DNA of 64,000 nucleotides, taken from Planococcus citri (taxonomy: Eukaryota > Arthropoda > Insecta > Hemiptera > Pseudococcidae). Made by a program: the position numbers and the translations under genes. This document shows positions 1 through 11,800 of this stretch, in pieces. Positions within the stretch are counted from its first letter, which is position 1. Each line of letters begins with the position of its first letter. The stretch covers positions 33,886,836 through 33,950,835 of the forward strand of contig NC_088681.1 of the NCBI RefSeq assembly GCF_950023065.1, read 5' to 3'. The notes under the pieces were generated by a model, which worked only from the letters and a program-made list of their open reading frames with translations, was not told where the DNA came from and ran no database searches.

Positions 1-790
1 AGAGTGTATTGCAAAAATTACTATAATTTATAGAAAGAATTGTTAAATTGATCTTTTATAGTAAAAATTATCAAATTTTCAAAGTCTATCCAAAATCTCA
101 AGATTTATAGTAAAAAGTGCAATACATTTTTCTCTATGAGACCATTTTTATTAAAATTTCGTTATATTTTTGATATTTTTCATTCTGCAGTGATTTTATT
201 GCTTTTTCTCATCATTTTAACATGTTTTCAACACATTCTGAGTCAAACTTACCAAATTGTACAGAAATTTCATCACTTTTCGGTATTTTTCACAGATTTT
301 AACGTTTCTATGAAGGTTTCGTCATCTTTCTAGCACTTTTTTATACAAATTTTTTTCATATTTCATTGACATATAAATATGACTTTTTGGTGACTTACAG
401 TATTTTAAAAGATCTTTTGGGTATTTCATAGATCATTTTAAGACATTATATAAACCCTTTTTTGGACATTTTTCGCCAAACACATTTTACAACTTTTTTG
501 CAATTTTTTTGGTGATTTGAATACTTTTACGAGTGATTTTAAATCATTTGAAAACGGTTCTATGCCGTTTTCAAGCATTTTATAAATTTTTTTTTTTTGC
601 AATATTTCATCAATATGTTTTCAAGTAATTTTTAGTAATTTTAATCTTTATTTGGAAAATTTTACTGAATTTGGTTACAGTTTAGCTGAAGATTCGTCAA
701 TTTTTGGTCATTTTTGGTCATTTTTAGTGCATTTTAGAGTATTTTTCTATCATTTTAACACGGATTTAGAAGAAGTTTCCACAAAGTTTA
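1..790. repeat. T-rich low-complexity DNA
   Basis: The plus strand is dominated by loosely periodic runs of the type CATTTT...ATTTT, for example the repeated TCATTTTTGGTCATTTT near 697-730. The small open frames here have T-driven composition (Phe, Leu, Ile) and no recognisable domain. It looks like a degenerate minisatellite or low-complexity intergenic DNA. No gene is supported. Confidence 0.6.
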
Positions 791-797
791 TAGTATA

Positions 798-992
798 TTA
801 CACCATAAGGGGCGAAAGTGGACGTTTTAACGACGAGTATTGTTCACTGAGCGAGCCGAAGGCGAGCGAAGTGGACGAGTTTACTGAACGAACCGAAGGT
901 GAGGGAAGTAACTGCTACCGAACGAGCGAAGCGAGTGAGGTAGCAAAATTTACTCGTCGTTAAAAAGTTCACTCTCACACCTTATAATGTAA
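798..992. repeat. Foldback element with 41-bp imperfect terminal inverted repeats
   Basis: The left arm at 798-838 and the right arm at 952-992 are inverted copies matching at about 34 of 41 positions by eye. Both inner ends contain TTAACGACGAGT or its complement. The roughly 113-bp centre holds a second, nested set of inverted words (GCTACC near 915 against GGTAGC near 939) and repeated GAGCGA/GCGAAG words. The size and structure fit a small non-autonomous foldback or MITE-like element. I could not identify a convincing target-site duplication. Confidence 0.6.
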
Positions 993-3110
993 GATATTTT
1001 ACATTACGAATTATAAGAAAGTATACGCATTCGTCGCTGCTATGTGGGGACCATGGTATTCAGTTGAGTCTTGAGTCTCTGCAGAATACAGAGTATAATA
1101 TTGTGCAAGTTATTAATTTTAATTACATGGGTAATGAAATATGTATAAGATAGATAAATCGTTATTCAAACAAAATTCGAACAAACACAGCACATGCACA
1201 TGACGAAAGAACTGACCATAACAACACACTTTTGACTTCACAAACAACAAAATAATTCAATGCTTGATTAACGCAAAACCCAGAAAAATCTCAATAATCT
1301 CATAACAATGTGTTACTCATGTAAGCCTACTCGCGTTCGTTATCTTTTCGATAGGTTTCGGCTGGTGTTTGGTTAACGCGGGTGGAAAACTTCTGTACGT
1401 GTTTAGTTGACGCGGGTCGAAAGTGCCGGGATGAAAAGAGGGCTTTTCGCCCCGCATAGAAGGGGCGAAAGTGTGTACTTTCTTATCATGAGTAATGTAA
1501 ATGTAATTTTCCACACATTTTGCCATGGTTTTGGAATTTTTTTTTTTTGTGATTTGCTGGGTTTTTAATGCGTTTAGTTGTGATTTGAAGTGATATCACC
1601 AATTCTTTATACAATTTTATTATTGTCGAAATTTGTCAAACTTTATTAAAAATTTTTCATTTTTTGGTGATTTAAATGACTTTTTTTTTGGGAAATTTAA
1701 AGCATTTTCATACTTACGAGAAGCACAAAAATCTCGATCAGGATTACAAAATCCACAAAAAAATGAGATCGGAGAGAGGTACTGCGCCTTTTTAAAACTC
1801 GAACCTCTTTAAAACTCGAACTGAATTCCATTTGGGAAATGTCCGTTCGGGAATTCGGATTCAGGATTTTGGGTGCGGTAACCAAGATTTACGGTCATTT
1901 TCTCGAATGCCAAAATCCCGAATCCTTTGTTTCCCGAAATTAAAAAAAAAATTTCTTCTAGAAAATTAATAAACTTTTTTATTCAGAAATTTGAACAAAT
2001 GAGCATTATAGGTACTTCAAATACCTACTACAAAACGTACTGAAAACGATGAAAAAATTGAAATTTTGAGAAATCAGTCAAAGTAAATTGAGGAAAATAA
2101 GATATTGTAAATGAATGAAACATATCACAAAAGATGAAACTTGAAATTTAAAAAGGCTCTGAAAAAATCGGATCATCAATAAGAAAATTGAACCAAATGA
2201 GCACAAAAGTAAAACTTGAATTTTGTAGCTTAAAATGGTCCAGAAAATAATAAAAAAAGAATTTTGGGAAGTGAATTGAAAAAATTTGAGTTATTAAAAA
2301 AGTTTGATCTGCGGTGGAAAAATCAATCTCAAGTGTGGTATGATCATGCAATTTAAAAAGTCGAAATTTCAAATGCAATACGTCTAAAAATCAAAGAAAA
2401 ATTGAAATTGTCAAAAAACACTCAAAAATTAAAAAAAAGCAAATTGTTCCTTATTTTTGTATTTTTAAAAATCGGATCTGCAATAAAAAATTAAAAATTT
2501 GGAAAATCCGTAATTCGGGATAAAAACATTCGAGAAAGTAATCATTCCGGATTTTGGGTTTCGGGAAAACGGAATTCGGGAAATATTATTCCATTGAAAC
2601 GAAAAGTGTTGGTTCAAATTGTTTAGAAACAATAAGATAGGTGAGCCTACCTAAATTCACTTTTCAGAATACCTAGTTACATACCTACATCTTGTAAAAC
2701 AAATAAAAACTTTTCATCTTTAAAAAACAAAGTAAGTCAAAAATGACCAATAATTATGTATCCAAAATGGACCAAGTTCACCACAGACAAAGCTGGAATA
2801 AGTATAAACAGACACATTATAGCAACATGAAATTTTCTTACTTAAGTAAAGCACCGACGAAAATGAGCAAAATTAGGGGAAAATACGAAAAAAAAACGCG
2901 ATAGGATCTGTAGAAGTCATAAATTATTTGCGATTAGTAGGTAATCTAGGAGTCGGTCTCTTTAATAATGCACACCTACTTAAATCATTCGAATTAATGG
3001 TAGGCTAAATTATATGTAGTTTGTTTTCCTCTGAAATTCTAATTTATGCGAATAACAAATTCTTCAAAATATTATGAAATTTTGAAGTATTTTTTTAGCA
3101 AAGCAGAATA
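993..3110. other. Intergenic DNA with degenerate repeats, no gene seen
   Basis: No coding exon was recognised on either strand. The stretch contains a near-tandem pair of phrases sharing GTGTTTnGTTnACGCGGGT at about 1364 and 1400, and a GC-rich hairpin at 1443-1471 (TTTCGCCCC pairing with GGGGCGAAA). Two diverged copies of a repeat rich in GGGAATTCGG/TTTTGGG lie at about 1829-1888 and 2510-2590. The longest minus frame (1697-1885) lies across one of these copies. Confidence 0.5.
1443..1471. repeat. GC-rich hairpin
   Basis: CTTTTCGCCCC at 1443-1453 pairs with GGGGCGAAAG at 1462-1471 across an 8-base loop, with a single bulged T. The same GGGGCGAAAGTG word occurs at the left arm of the foldback element near 810-820, so this may be a fragment of a related element. 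Confidence 0.5.
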
Positions 3111-3111
3111 A

Positions 3112-3150
3112 TATAAATACTCGAGAAATGAATAGTAAAATCATTCACAG
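3112..3150 (+). promoter_or_regulatory. TATA box and likely initiator of the 41-residue peptide gene
   Basis: TATAAATA at 3112-3119 is followed about 30 bases later by TCATTCACAG at 3141-3150, which suits an insect initiator. The distance to the ATG at 3228 leaves a leader of roughly 80 bases. The spacing and the complete downstream gene structure support this as a core promoter. Confidence 0.55.
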
Positions 3151-3227
3151 TTCCAACAATTACGACTTCGAGTTCACTGCATTTAGTGCTAAATTACTGT
3201 ACTTTTTTCAAAACAAAAAACATAAAA

Positions 3228-3450
3228 ATGGGTTTCGGTTATTTGATGAACGTTGCAGTTATGGCGGTGTTCGCTGTTTCTCAGTTGGCTATGCATGCTG
3301 AAGCATCATTAGGAGGAGGGTAAGATACCTACGAGTATAATTCTTGATTTTGTATTTTTTTTTCAAAAGTGTTTTATTTATACTCGTAATTATTAATGAT
3401 AACGCGTTCTTCACAGCACTGGAGGTAGCGGCGGTCTAGGCAAGAAGTGA
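3228..3450 (+). CDS. 41-residue secreted Gly-rich peptide, two exons
   Basis: Exons are 3228-3319 and 3417-3450. The intron begins GTAAGA and ends TTCACAG, and the joined frame is continuous to TGA. The protein opens with MGFGYLMNVAVMAVFAVSQL, a clear signal peptide hydrophobic core, with probable cleavage around the MHAEAS segment. The predicted mature part is only about 14-16 residues, is Gly/Ser-rich and ends in Lys-Lys. The gene is compact and complete: TATA box, leader, small intron, stop and AATAAA at 3709-3714. I do not recognise a family. The short basic tail and signal peptide would suit a small secreted peptide, perhaps antimicrobial, cuticular or salivary, but nothing here decides that. 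The intron borders and signal peptide together make chance unlikely, although transcription is unproven. Confidence 0.6.
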
Positions 3451-3708
3451 TACTACTTAGAGAAATTATATAACCTGTTCAATTTTGGGCCAATTCAGAT
3501 TCAGAATCCATCAAAGTCAACCACATATTCAAATCGCAATTGTCACTTTACATACTAAGTAATATTCACAAATTTATTTATGTCCACAAGTTATAGACAA
3601 CCGAGTGTTTAGAATTTCAATCCCATATGGTAGTACCTATGTACTTGAGTAGGTGCATATCTGTCTATTTTATCCGTTATCTAGAATTTTATATTCATTT
3701 ATTCGCAT

Positions 3709-3714
3709 AATAAA
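3709..3714 (+). terminator. Poly(A) signal AATAAA of the 41-residue peptide gene
   Basis: A canonical AATAAA lies about 260 bases after the TGA of the peptide gene. It is the first canonical hexamer downstream that I saw. Confidence 0.5.
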
Positions 3715-6229
3715 GTAATCCAGCATACGCAGACCAGTAATTTACCAATTGAATTTTTATACTCGTATGTAGGTATAGTATAGCTAATATTACGTGCATT
3801 ATTTTGAAAGTTTGCACATTTCGAGTGTCGTACCGAATATCTACCGATATTCAAACTCCTGTAGAGCCCTCAATTTTACGATCTGACAGCTAAAAAATTT
3901 TCGTGAGCTGACATTATGGGGTTCCTCACGCTTCGGTTTAAAAAATAAGGGAAATATTCCATTCGGGAATTCGAATTCGTGATTTTGGGTGGTAACCCTG
4001 ATAGGTGTTTATTTAATCAAAATAATATGGTCGATTCCCTTATTTTTATAAAATTTTCAGTCACTTTAGATTCGTTTTTTTTTTTCAGTGAAATGTATTT
4101 ACTTCAAAATCCACAGGATTAATTATCTAATCTGCGAACCTAACCAGACTTCTGAGTATTTTCTTCAACTTCCTAAGAGTAAAATACATCTGCTAATAAA
4201 TTCAACATTACCTACATACACTTTTTTTCAAAAATTCTTGGGAAAATTTCAGTTGAATTTGGATGTAAATAAATAAGAATAAAAATAGGGTTGGTTATAA
4301 CAAATTAGACACAACAGAAGTTCAAGTAGCCTTCCTCAAATTATTCTAAAATTTTGAGCAAAAACTTCCACCAAAAAATCGTCCCACAATCTTACCCTCA
4401 ACAAACCCAAAAAAGTAAAACAATTGGTGAAAAAAATTCATAGCAACTAAAGTACGAGTACAATTCGGTATTTCCTTCATCTCATACATCATAACTTTCG
4501 CCACCTGGCTGAACCATAATTATATTCTCACAGCACGCCAGATGAAAAAAATTTTGAAGCGATAATCAGCCTTAATTACTTTATTATTTCACCTCCGCTC
4601 GTACTTCCTCTTCAGTACGCTGCACAAACGTAAACATCCGAACCGATTAATTTTCATGAGAATTAAAAAAATGTACGTGTAACAATAACTAAGCAAAATC
4701 TACTCGTAACTTTTCATCAAATTCAACCTTACAATGGCTAGTTTAAATTTTAAATCCTTTTTAGCGAATTCTTACGGCACCTTGACTTTCATTTTACGTA
4801 CCTTCGCTTAACGGAACTAATAACCGGTTCAACCCTTATGAAATAACACTAATTGGTTTTGCTCGATGGAGGATTCTAAATTACATTATTTCCAATATCC
4901 TTTACTGCAAAGGCATTAATACAAGTTTGACAATCACGTTGAGAACACTTTGCTACTGTGAATGGTTCAGTGAAGTTTAAGAATACTTTTAATGCGATCT
5001 AACCATAAAGAAGAGTACTGATTTAGGTAAGCTTTTATTCTTATATGTATCTAGATATAGCACAAATCAAATGCTAACGCTTTTGTGGAATAAGTACACA
5101 CAAATAATTTTACATCTTGAAGTAATTTTTACGTTTTGTATTGTACAACGCGACGTTTTATTCAATGAGATGTTGGTTGCCAAAACTACTGGAACATTGG
5201 CATTTTTTCAAAAGGTTTTTTTTAACCTGTTGTAAATTTTATTTAAAATGTTTCCAGTTGGAATTTTCTTTTCATTTTCTTTCATTATTTTTTTATACCA
5301 AGTGGTGTAATAATTTTATGTATGAAATGGGGACTCGTAAAACGATGAAAAATTTTATTACATTAAGAAAGGTAATAGAATATTTTCAAACCATTTGATC
5401 ATTTGATTATCAAACTCGTTTAAAAAAAAATGGTCACCTCGTTTCACAGTTTGCTATTTTAATAATAATAAAATTATCTCGCGGACATCTAGTTCATAAA
5501 TAAACCCAACTAGCGACTTATTTCCATGTATTTTGACAATGTATGCGATGAAATTGATCATTAGTTAAACGATAAAATAAACCATTACAAGTATTTATTT
5601 GCTCGTTTAAATTCTAATCAGAAAGATTTTATGACATTTATATGCATGTAAAGGTTTCTTAATAAGTTGTTTTTTTTTTACTTCGTTGCCATACTTCTGT
5701 TTATCCGTGCATTTCTTCCATCGTATTTTATATATATTATACATCTCCAATGCAAGTTGCATTTTAAAAACGATAAATTAATTACAATCGGTTATCAATA
5801 TCGTATAGTTGATGATGGTCGTATAGGTAACGTCATTTCATCACATTAAATAAGGGAAAAAACTTTCTCACATTAACATTTATCTATACACAATATGTGT
5901 TCTGAAGGCATGAAGTAGCCCAGTGGTAGAGTCAACGAGTACGATTATCTAATAGAGCTTTCCTATGGTTTGCGAATTGCATCTCGTTGGTTAGAATTAC
6001 ATCTGAACTTTAAAGACAGGTCATAAAGGCGATGGTTATTTAATCTAGACTTTATGATCGTTTAGTATAAGAAGCAGGCATATGTGTGTCTTTCAAGATG
6101 AAATATCGCATTAACTCGCACAATTACCTACACATCTGGGGGCGATAGGATATATTTTTTCAAAATTATGCTACTACCTGCATATGGGTCGAAGATCATC
6201 ATTATACTAATAATCTTCAACTATTTACA
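3715..6229. other. Intergenic DNA, no gene seen
   Basis: No supported coding exon. It includes a third copy of the GGGAATTCG / TTTTGGGTGGTAACC repeat at about 3950-4001 and a tRNA-like stretch near 5911-5985 (listed separately). Open frames at 4088-4276, 5141-5398 and 5667-5849 have Phe/Ile/Leu-rich chance composition and no family resemblance. Confidence 0.5.
5911..5985 (+). repeat. tRNA-like (possible SINE head) remnant
   Basis: TAGCCCAGTGG at 5916-5926 matches the pol III A-box consensus. GGTTTGCGAATTGC at 5968-5981 resembles a decayed B box at suitable spacing. The arms do not fold into a convincing cloverleaf, so this is at best a tRNA pseudogene or the head of a tRNA-derived SINE, and it may be chance. 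Confidence 0.25.
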
Positions 6230-6276
6230 GGATTTAATCGACAGATAGATAAAGAAAAAAGAAACAAACCGTCACT

Positions 6277-9200
6277 ATGAATAATCTAGTCATCAGTTCG
6301 ATCATTCTATGCGCTGCGGTGTGTTGCGATGCAACCCTATTTTCATGGGGCAGTTCAGAGGCCAAAGAAACGAAACCTACTGGTTATTTGCCTATTTTAC
6401 AAGTCCACAAATATAATGGTTTTCAAATCAATCCGATCCAAGGACCGCCGATTTATTTACCAAACGAACAAAGCGAGTCGAATAACGTCGAAGGGCAAAC
6501 AATTCAGCTGAACCAGGAACAAATCCAACAATTAGATTTGATCAACAGGTTGGCTACATTTCTTCCAGCGGACGCTGATTTGCAGGAGATGGACCCTAGT
6601 GATGTATTACCTTACGTTAATTTAGTATCGGAAGATTCTTTGGAAAAATTCAAATACGTAGTCGAATCTAGTAAAAAGAAAGAGAAATCAAAAATTTTGA
6701 AAATCATCGCTTTTCTCAAGAGTATAAAAGAGAAAAAACTCAAACCGTTTAAATACGTCGCCAGCGTAGGTAGCAATTTAATCCATAAAAAGAAAAACTG
6801 GATTTTCGGTTCCGAGACAACCACAACTCCAGAACCCTACGTTGAAACTACTCCCTCGTTCAGCTACCCTTCTCCTCCTCCTTACAACATCCCTTATAAT
6901 CCGTACTTTACACAAAGTATTAAACCAAATTACGCAGATATTCATCCAAGATTACCACTTCCTCAGTATCAATTCCCATACTACCAGTATCCAACTTACC
7001 CCTACAACCAACAGCAGAAAAATCCTTCGCAAAATGCACCCACTTTACCCAGCGCTGATCAATTCCCACCCAGTTATCCTGCAATTCCATCGCAAAGTAA
7101 ACCAATTGAAACTCCATCAGCCGAACCTGCGATCCTGCATAAATTACCAGAAAGTAATCCAACACCGGCAGCGATTCCTCAATATCCAAAATTCTCTAAC
7201 AGTTTCCAATTCCCAGCGAACTTTCCTTACCCCTCATTACCAGCCCAAAATCCCCAACCAGCTAAAAGCGAAGTAACCTATGAATACAAACAACCTCCTG
7301 CTAGTACTTTTGCTGTCCAAGATACCAATACTGATAATCGTCAAGTTCTCACTTTCAATCAACCAGAATTATCTTCGACTCAGGCTCCGGCTCCTAAAGC
7401 AGAACAATCTAATCAACAGCAACAATATTCTTATCAGATCAGTCCAGCTTCGACTGTATACAGTCCGCCACAGCAACCATCATTCGCCTTACCAGCATAC
7501 CAACAACCGAATTCTTGGTACATTCCACCGTCGTACCAGAATCCTCACCAAGAGCCAAATAAATTTTACGGCACTTCGTCCAACGATTTAACTGCCTCTG
7601 GGTCTGAAAATGTTGAAAAAATTGCCCAACCAGTGAAACCAGCGAGTAGCCAGAATGACGTAGCAGAATCTTCCAAGTTGAATAACGCTGTGACTAGCAC
7701 AGAAACGGCGGTTTCAAAACCTAGGACTCGTTTGCGACCTGTTCAAGTACCAACTCGTAGTACCACAATAGTTTATCCTAGTTTATCCAAAGAAGAAACT
7801 ACAAAAGGTAGGATACAGTTTCATGATTTTTATAATTGAGCGTACTTATTCAGTACCTAGTAGGATAGAAATTCTGTTTACGATACAAAACTTTCAAAAA
7901 AAAAAAAAAAAAAAACAAAGAACGAATTTTTTAAAATGAAAATCAATTTCAATAGGTAGCTTTTTTCAATTTTTCTTGACAGAGTAATATTTTTTTCAAA
8001 TGTTATATCCTTTGAAAAAATAGACCAAAATAAAAAAAATGCTTGTGTAACAAACTAGTAAGTATTTTGTAATTACGAGTAATAATGTAATAAGAAAACA
8101 AAAAAAAAAATATGTACAAAATCAATTGATGGATTTCCAATTTTTTAATCATCAAAATAATATGAGCAGTTTTTTGTAAAAAAAAGTGAATGAAGAAAAG
8201 AAAACCAAATCAATAATTAAGTATTTTTGAAAAATCGAAAAAAATGAATATTTTTTAATTTTGTTGAAATTTTTATACCCAAAAACAAAATCGAAAATTA
8301 ATTTTAACACATTGAACTTAAACCTAATACTTAAATCATTAAACAATTACATCTAATAAATTCTAATAATACTTTTATGCATGATATTCTGTTGGAACGT
8401 TAGCTTGAGGGTGATGTACCTGCCCCCCTCCATCCCAAAAATTGGTCTAATACATTTATAATGATATTGCGATATTCTGTACGTTACATGATTTGTTTTC
8501 TTTATAAACTAATTTCTTGGATTTTCCCCATTTCAACTTAAAAACGATTGTTTTTATTAGAAGTCATCCTCCTTCCTAATTATCAAGTTACAAATCCCAA
8601 ACAGAAGTAGCAAATCTTTTAAAATCAAAAAGGTTTCATTTTGAATTTTTTCTTTAGATTATTATCGGACGAGAGGAGGCAAAGAGAGGGATTAAGTTAT
8701 AAGCAAATTTTGGTTCCTCAGAATAAAAAGCGAATAGAGTAAAATCAAAAATTGTGGGCAATAAAAAAATTATTTAATTTGATAACATACAGCTTCAAAA
8801 AATTTCAATTCCCATTCCCCCAGTTGAAACATAATAAGTAATAACAATAGAGAAGAGTTCAAATCTTTTTTTTTTTTTTTGAGGAATGGACATTTTCAGC
8901 TGCAGCTTCATATTTTGCATTTGAGAAGAAAAAAAAATTTTTCTAAGCCATTCTCTACCAAAAAAAAGGCTGTTGTGATACTAAGTTAAAATTTTGAAAA
9001 ATCGTCTTCGACTTCTAATGAATCTGTTGGACATTTCACAAATTTCTCATTCAAAAACGCCAAAGTCGAGATTACAATTCAAATTATAATAATAGGTATT
9101 CACTTTTTAGTGACCTTGAATTTTTTGTTGAAAATTTTAGTTCAATTGGTGCATTTTTTTCAGTTTTTATTTCACCAGTTTGTTAATCATTTCACTTATT

Positions 9201-9700
9201 TCTCATTCAAAGAGGCCAAAATTGAGATGAAATTTCAAAATTTCAATTTTATGCATTTTTTTCATTTTATATGTATTTTTCTAATTTTTCAGATATTTTG
9301 TTCATTTTTCATTCAAAAGGGCCAAAATTGAGGTGAAATTTTCAAGATTTTAATAACATTCACTTCTTACTGGCGTTGAATTTTTTTCAGACATTTTAGT
9401 CAAATTAATGCCTTTTTTCATTTTTTTATTTCAAGAGATTGAAGTACATACGTAATTTGAAGTGTACCAATCAATTTTTTCAGTTTGTAAGGTAAATGAA
9501 AATTTCAAAGACGCTGAGAGTAGGGTAACCCTAATTATTTCCCCACAATTTCTCAATTTCTTATAGCCTAAGTTACAATTTTAAAAAATTCAAATTTATG
9601 CACAGATCCTACTAGGAAAATATTTAATAAAAATCTATATTATTTTTTTTCAGATGATGTGAACAAATCATCGCCAGCAAACGCACCAACAACGAACTAA
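6277..9700 (+). CDS. Secreted Pro/Gln/Tyr-rich protein, two exons, uncharacterised
   Basis: Exon 1 is 6277-7807. The donor GTAGGA follows ACAAAAG, and the open frame that runs on to 7839 is intronic. Exon 2 is 9654-9700 after the acceptor TTTTTTTTCAG; it adds DDVNKSSPANAPTTN and a TAA in frame, giving a protein of about 525 residues. Residues 1-19 are a signal peptide (MNNLVISSIILCAAVCCDA). Residues 20-175 are mixed, probably helical, with a strongly basic Lys-rich part at about 130-175. From about 185 to 450 the chain is dominated by Pro, Gln, Tyr and Ser, and the tail is Ser/Thr-rich. No enzymatic motif, chitin-binding domain or regular repeat is visible. The composition suggests an extracellular structural or matrix protein, perhaps cuticle- or eggshell-associated, but this is inference. 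An acceptor-like TATTTACAG ending at 6230 suggests an intron in the 5' leader. Confidence 0.8.
7808..9653. other. Intron of the Pro-rich protein gene
   Basis: A 1.85-kb intron starting GTAGGATAC and ending TTTTTTTTCAG. It is T/A-rich with several homopolymer runs, including an A run near 7897-7914 and a T run near 8867. Around 9110-9460 there is a degenerate repeat in which phrases like CATTCAAAGAGGCCAAAATTGAGATGAAATTT recur at about 9049, 9206 and 9309. No gene inside. Confidence 0.6.
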
Positions 9701-9768
9701 TGGTATAAAATGCACGAAAAAATTTTGTATGTTTAATTATAAGCCTATTTATTGTTCAACCAGTATGA

Positions 9769-9774
9769 AATAAA
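9769..9774 (+). terminator. Poly(A) signal AATAAA of the Pro-rich protein gene
   Basis: A canonical AATAAA lies 69 bases after the TAA in the second exon, a normal 3' UTR length. It supports the terminal exon assigned at 9654-9700. Confidence 0.65.
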
Positions 9775-11790
9775 AATTTTTTAAAAAAGTTTACATTCGC
9801 GAAAGTATTTTTCATCTAAGCAAGGTCAAGTTCACCAGAAATTATGACAATTTGATCTCTCCATAAACCGAATACCTCGTGGTGATCGTAATTGGATGCC
9901 AATTATTCAAATGAATCATTTTACAAACAGGTTACGTCTGTTGTACCTACAGATTACAGTACAAGTTTATATACGTATACCTACCTACAAACTGTTACAC
10001 GTCCAAATATCAAATTACAACATCGTTACACATATACGACCAGCGAGCAGTTCGAAGAAAGAAAGAAATAATCATATTCGCACAAAAGCATCAATTTCTT
10101 CTCACATTGACCTTCGAATATTTCCATTTTCAGCCTACTTAATAAATGAACTAAATCAATTAAAAATAAAAACAACACGTTCCAGTCTGCGGTTTCTCTG
10201 ACTCGACTACGCGACTATGATTATAACTTATAGAGTACGTCTGATTGAAAATGAACCTTAAACGGTCACTAGACACTCGGACAGCAGCGATATATACTCA
10301 AAGAATTTTCTCCTGTCATCTCGAATGGACGAGATGTGTAAGTGACTTACGACAGGTTGTTGGGTTTGTTTTCAAGGTTCAGTAAGTCGGTGACATCTTA
10401 AAGAGGGGAAATTCTTTCACACATATGTGATTATCTTCCGGTGAAATGAAGAAGGTAAGTTGAAATAGCAAAAATATTCGATGAAAAAAAAAATATTGCA
10501 GAGGGAAGCATTAAGTGAGGTGGGAAGGGGCAGACATTCAAATTGCACACTATCTGTATAGGCAAAAATTAATACAATGAAGTTGGATTAAATTAAGCGC
10601 CACTTCATATCAAAACCTTCCGAGTGTAAATAAAAATCGACCCTTTACATATTTGGAATATCCAGCCAATAATCAAGTTGTTAAACCAACCATTCGATTC
10701 AAATAAAATTTAAAAAAATGATAATAACAAATGAAAAAAACCACATCGGATTAAGGTTATCTAAAATTGGCAAGCTGAACGGAACACATTATACAAAGAT
10801 GATATTATTTCAATAAACTAAGTCATGGGTGCATTACATAACGACACATTATTAGCTTTATCACAAACACCATACATTGTTGACAAGCTAACGACCATTT
10901 ATATAATTAAAACTGAAAGTAGGATTCATATTATAAAACTGTATTTAATACATAATTTGAAAACTAAACCAAAACTAACACGACTTTTTACTTTCGATTG
11001 CATCATTATCATGTTGATGAGAACGAGGAAAATCCCATTAATTAAACGCACGGTGTTTAACGCCTACAAAATATGGCCTATGTCAGTAGTTTTCAATACA
11101 ATGTAGATTAGCAATGTAAGTATAAAAAATATCCCCCATTTTTTTCGTATTTTCTTTACGAACATTAGAAAAGAATTTCATTTTTGCTGAATTTTCACGA
11201 TATTTTCTTATTCGTTCGTTTCGTCTTAATTTTTTCCTTGATGAGAAAACACATCATCATTAGTATCTTTTCAAAGTTGAAAAATATTTACCTGCAACGA
11301 TGTACACTTTCGTACTTACTCCCCCACCCCCCCCCCCCAAATTGGTACATTACAAATTAGTCTGGAAAAAAATCCATCCAAAAAAATGGTAAAAATTCGA
11401 GGAAAAAATCTACTACGATTACGTAATATTTCCTTCCATTTCCCCCCCCCCCCCTCTCCTCCTCAAGGTCTCGAAGTTCATCTCACTTTTTCAATATTCG
11501 AACGATAATTCAAAAATAATACGTACTCGTATTTTCGCCTCCGACCTACGATAAGGCGAACGACCTTGTAAAAAATTTGCACCAAATAAACGACGAACCG
11601 CAAAACGAATTTTGATTAGACGAGAGTAGGGTGGAGGGCGTCCCGAAATCGAAATCAGGTTAAATTGATGGCGTAAATACTCCGTTATGTGGCGCGTCGC
11701 TGCTCAACACCTTGCCCATAATGGCTTTAAAAAAAAATCCTCAATATGTAGAAAAAATTATACCTACCACAGATAGTGGGAGGCAAGCTG
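9775..11790. other. Intergenic DNA with a possible alternative Tweedle first exon
   Basis: No complete gene is visible. At 10446-10454 ATG AAG AAG is followed at once by a perfect donor GTAAGT (10455-10460), in the phase needed to join the Tweedle exon at 23878. A TATATA sequence lies near 10290. C-rich tracts occur at 11321-11338 and 11442-11454. Frames at 9896-10201 and 10825-11106 show no recognisable protein. Confidence 0.4.
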
Positions 11791-11800
11791 TCCATATATA

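Noticed and set aside
7808..7839. Open frame of the Pro-rich protein continuing GRIQFHDFYN to a stop
   Set aside because: It runs through a good GTAGGA donor. An acceptor at 9653 gives an in-frame terminal exon closely followed by a poly(A) signal, so the read-through end is considered intronic.
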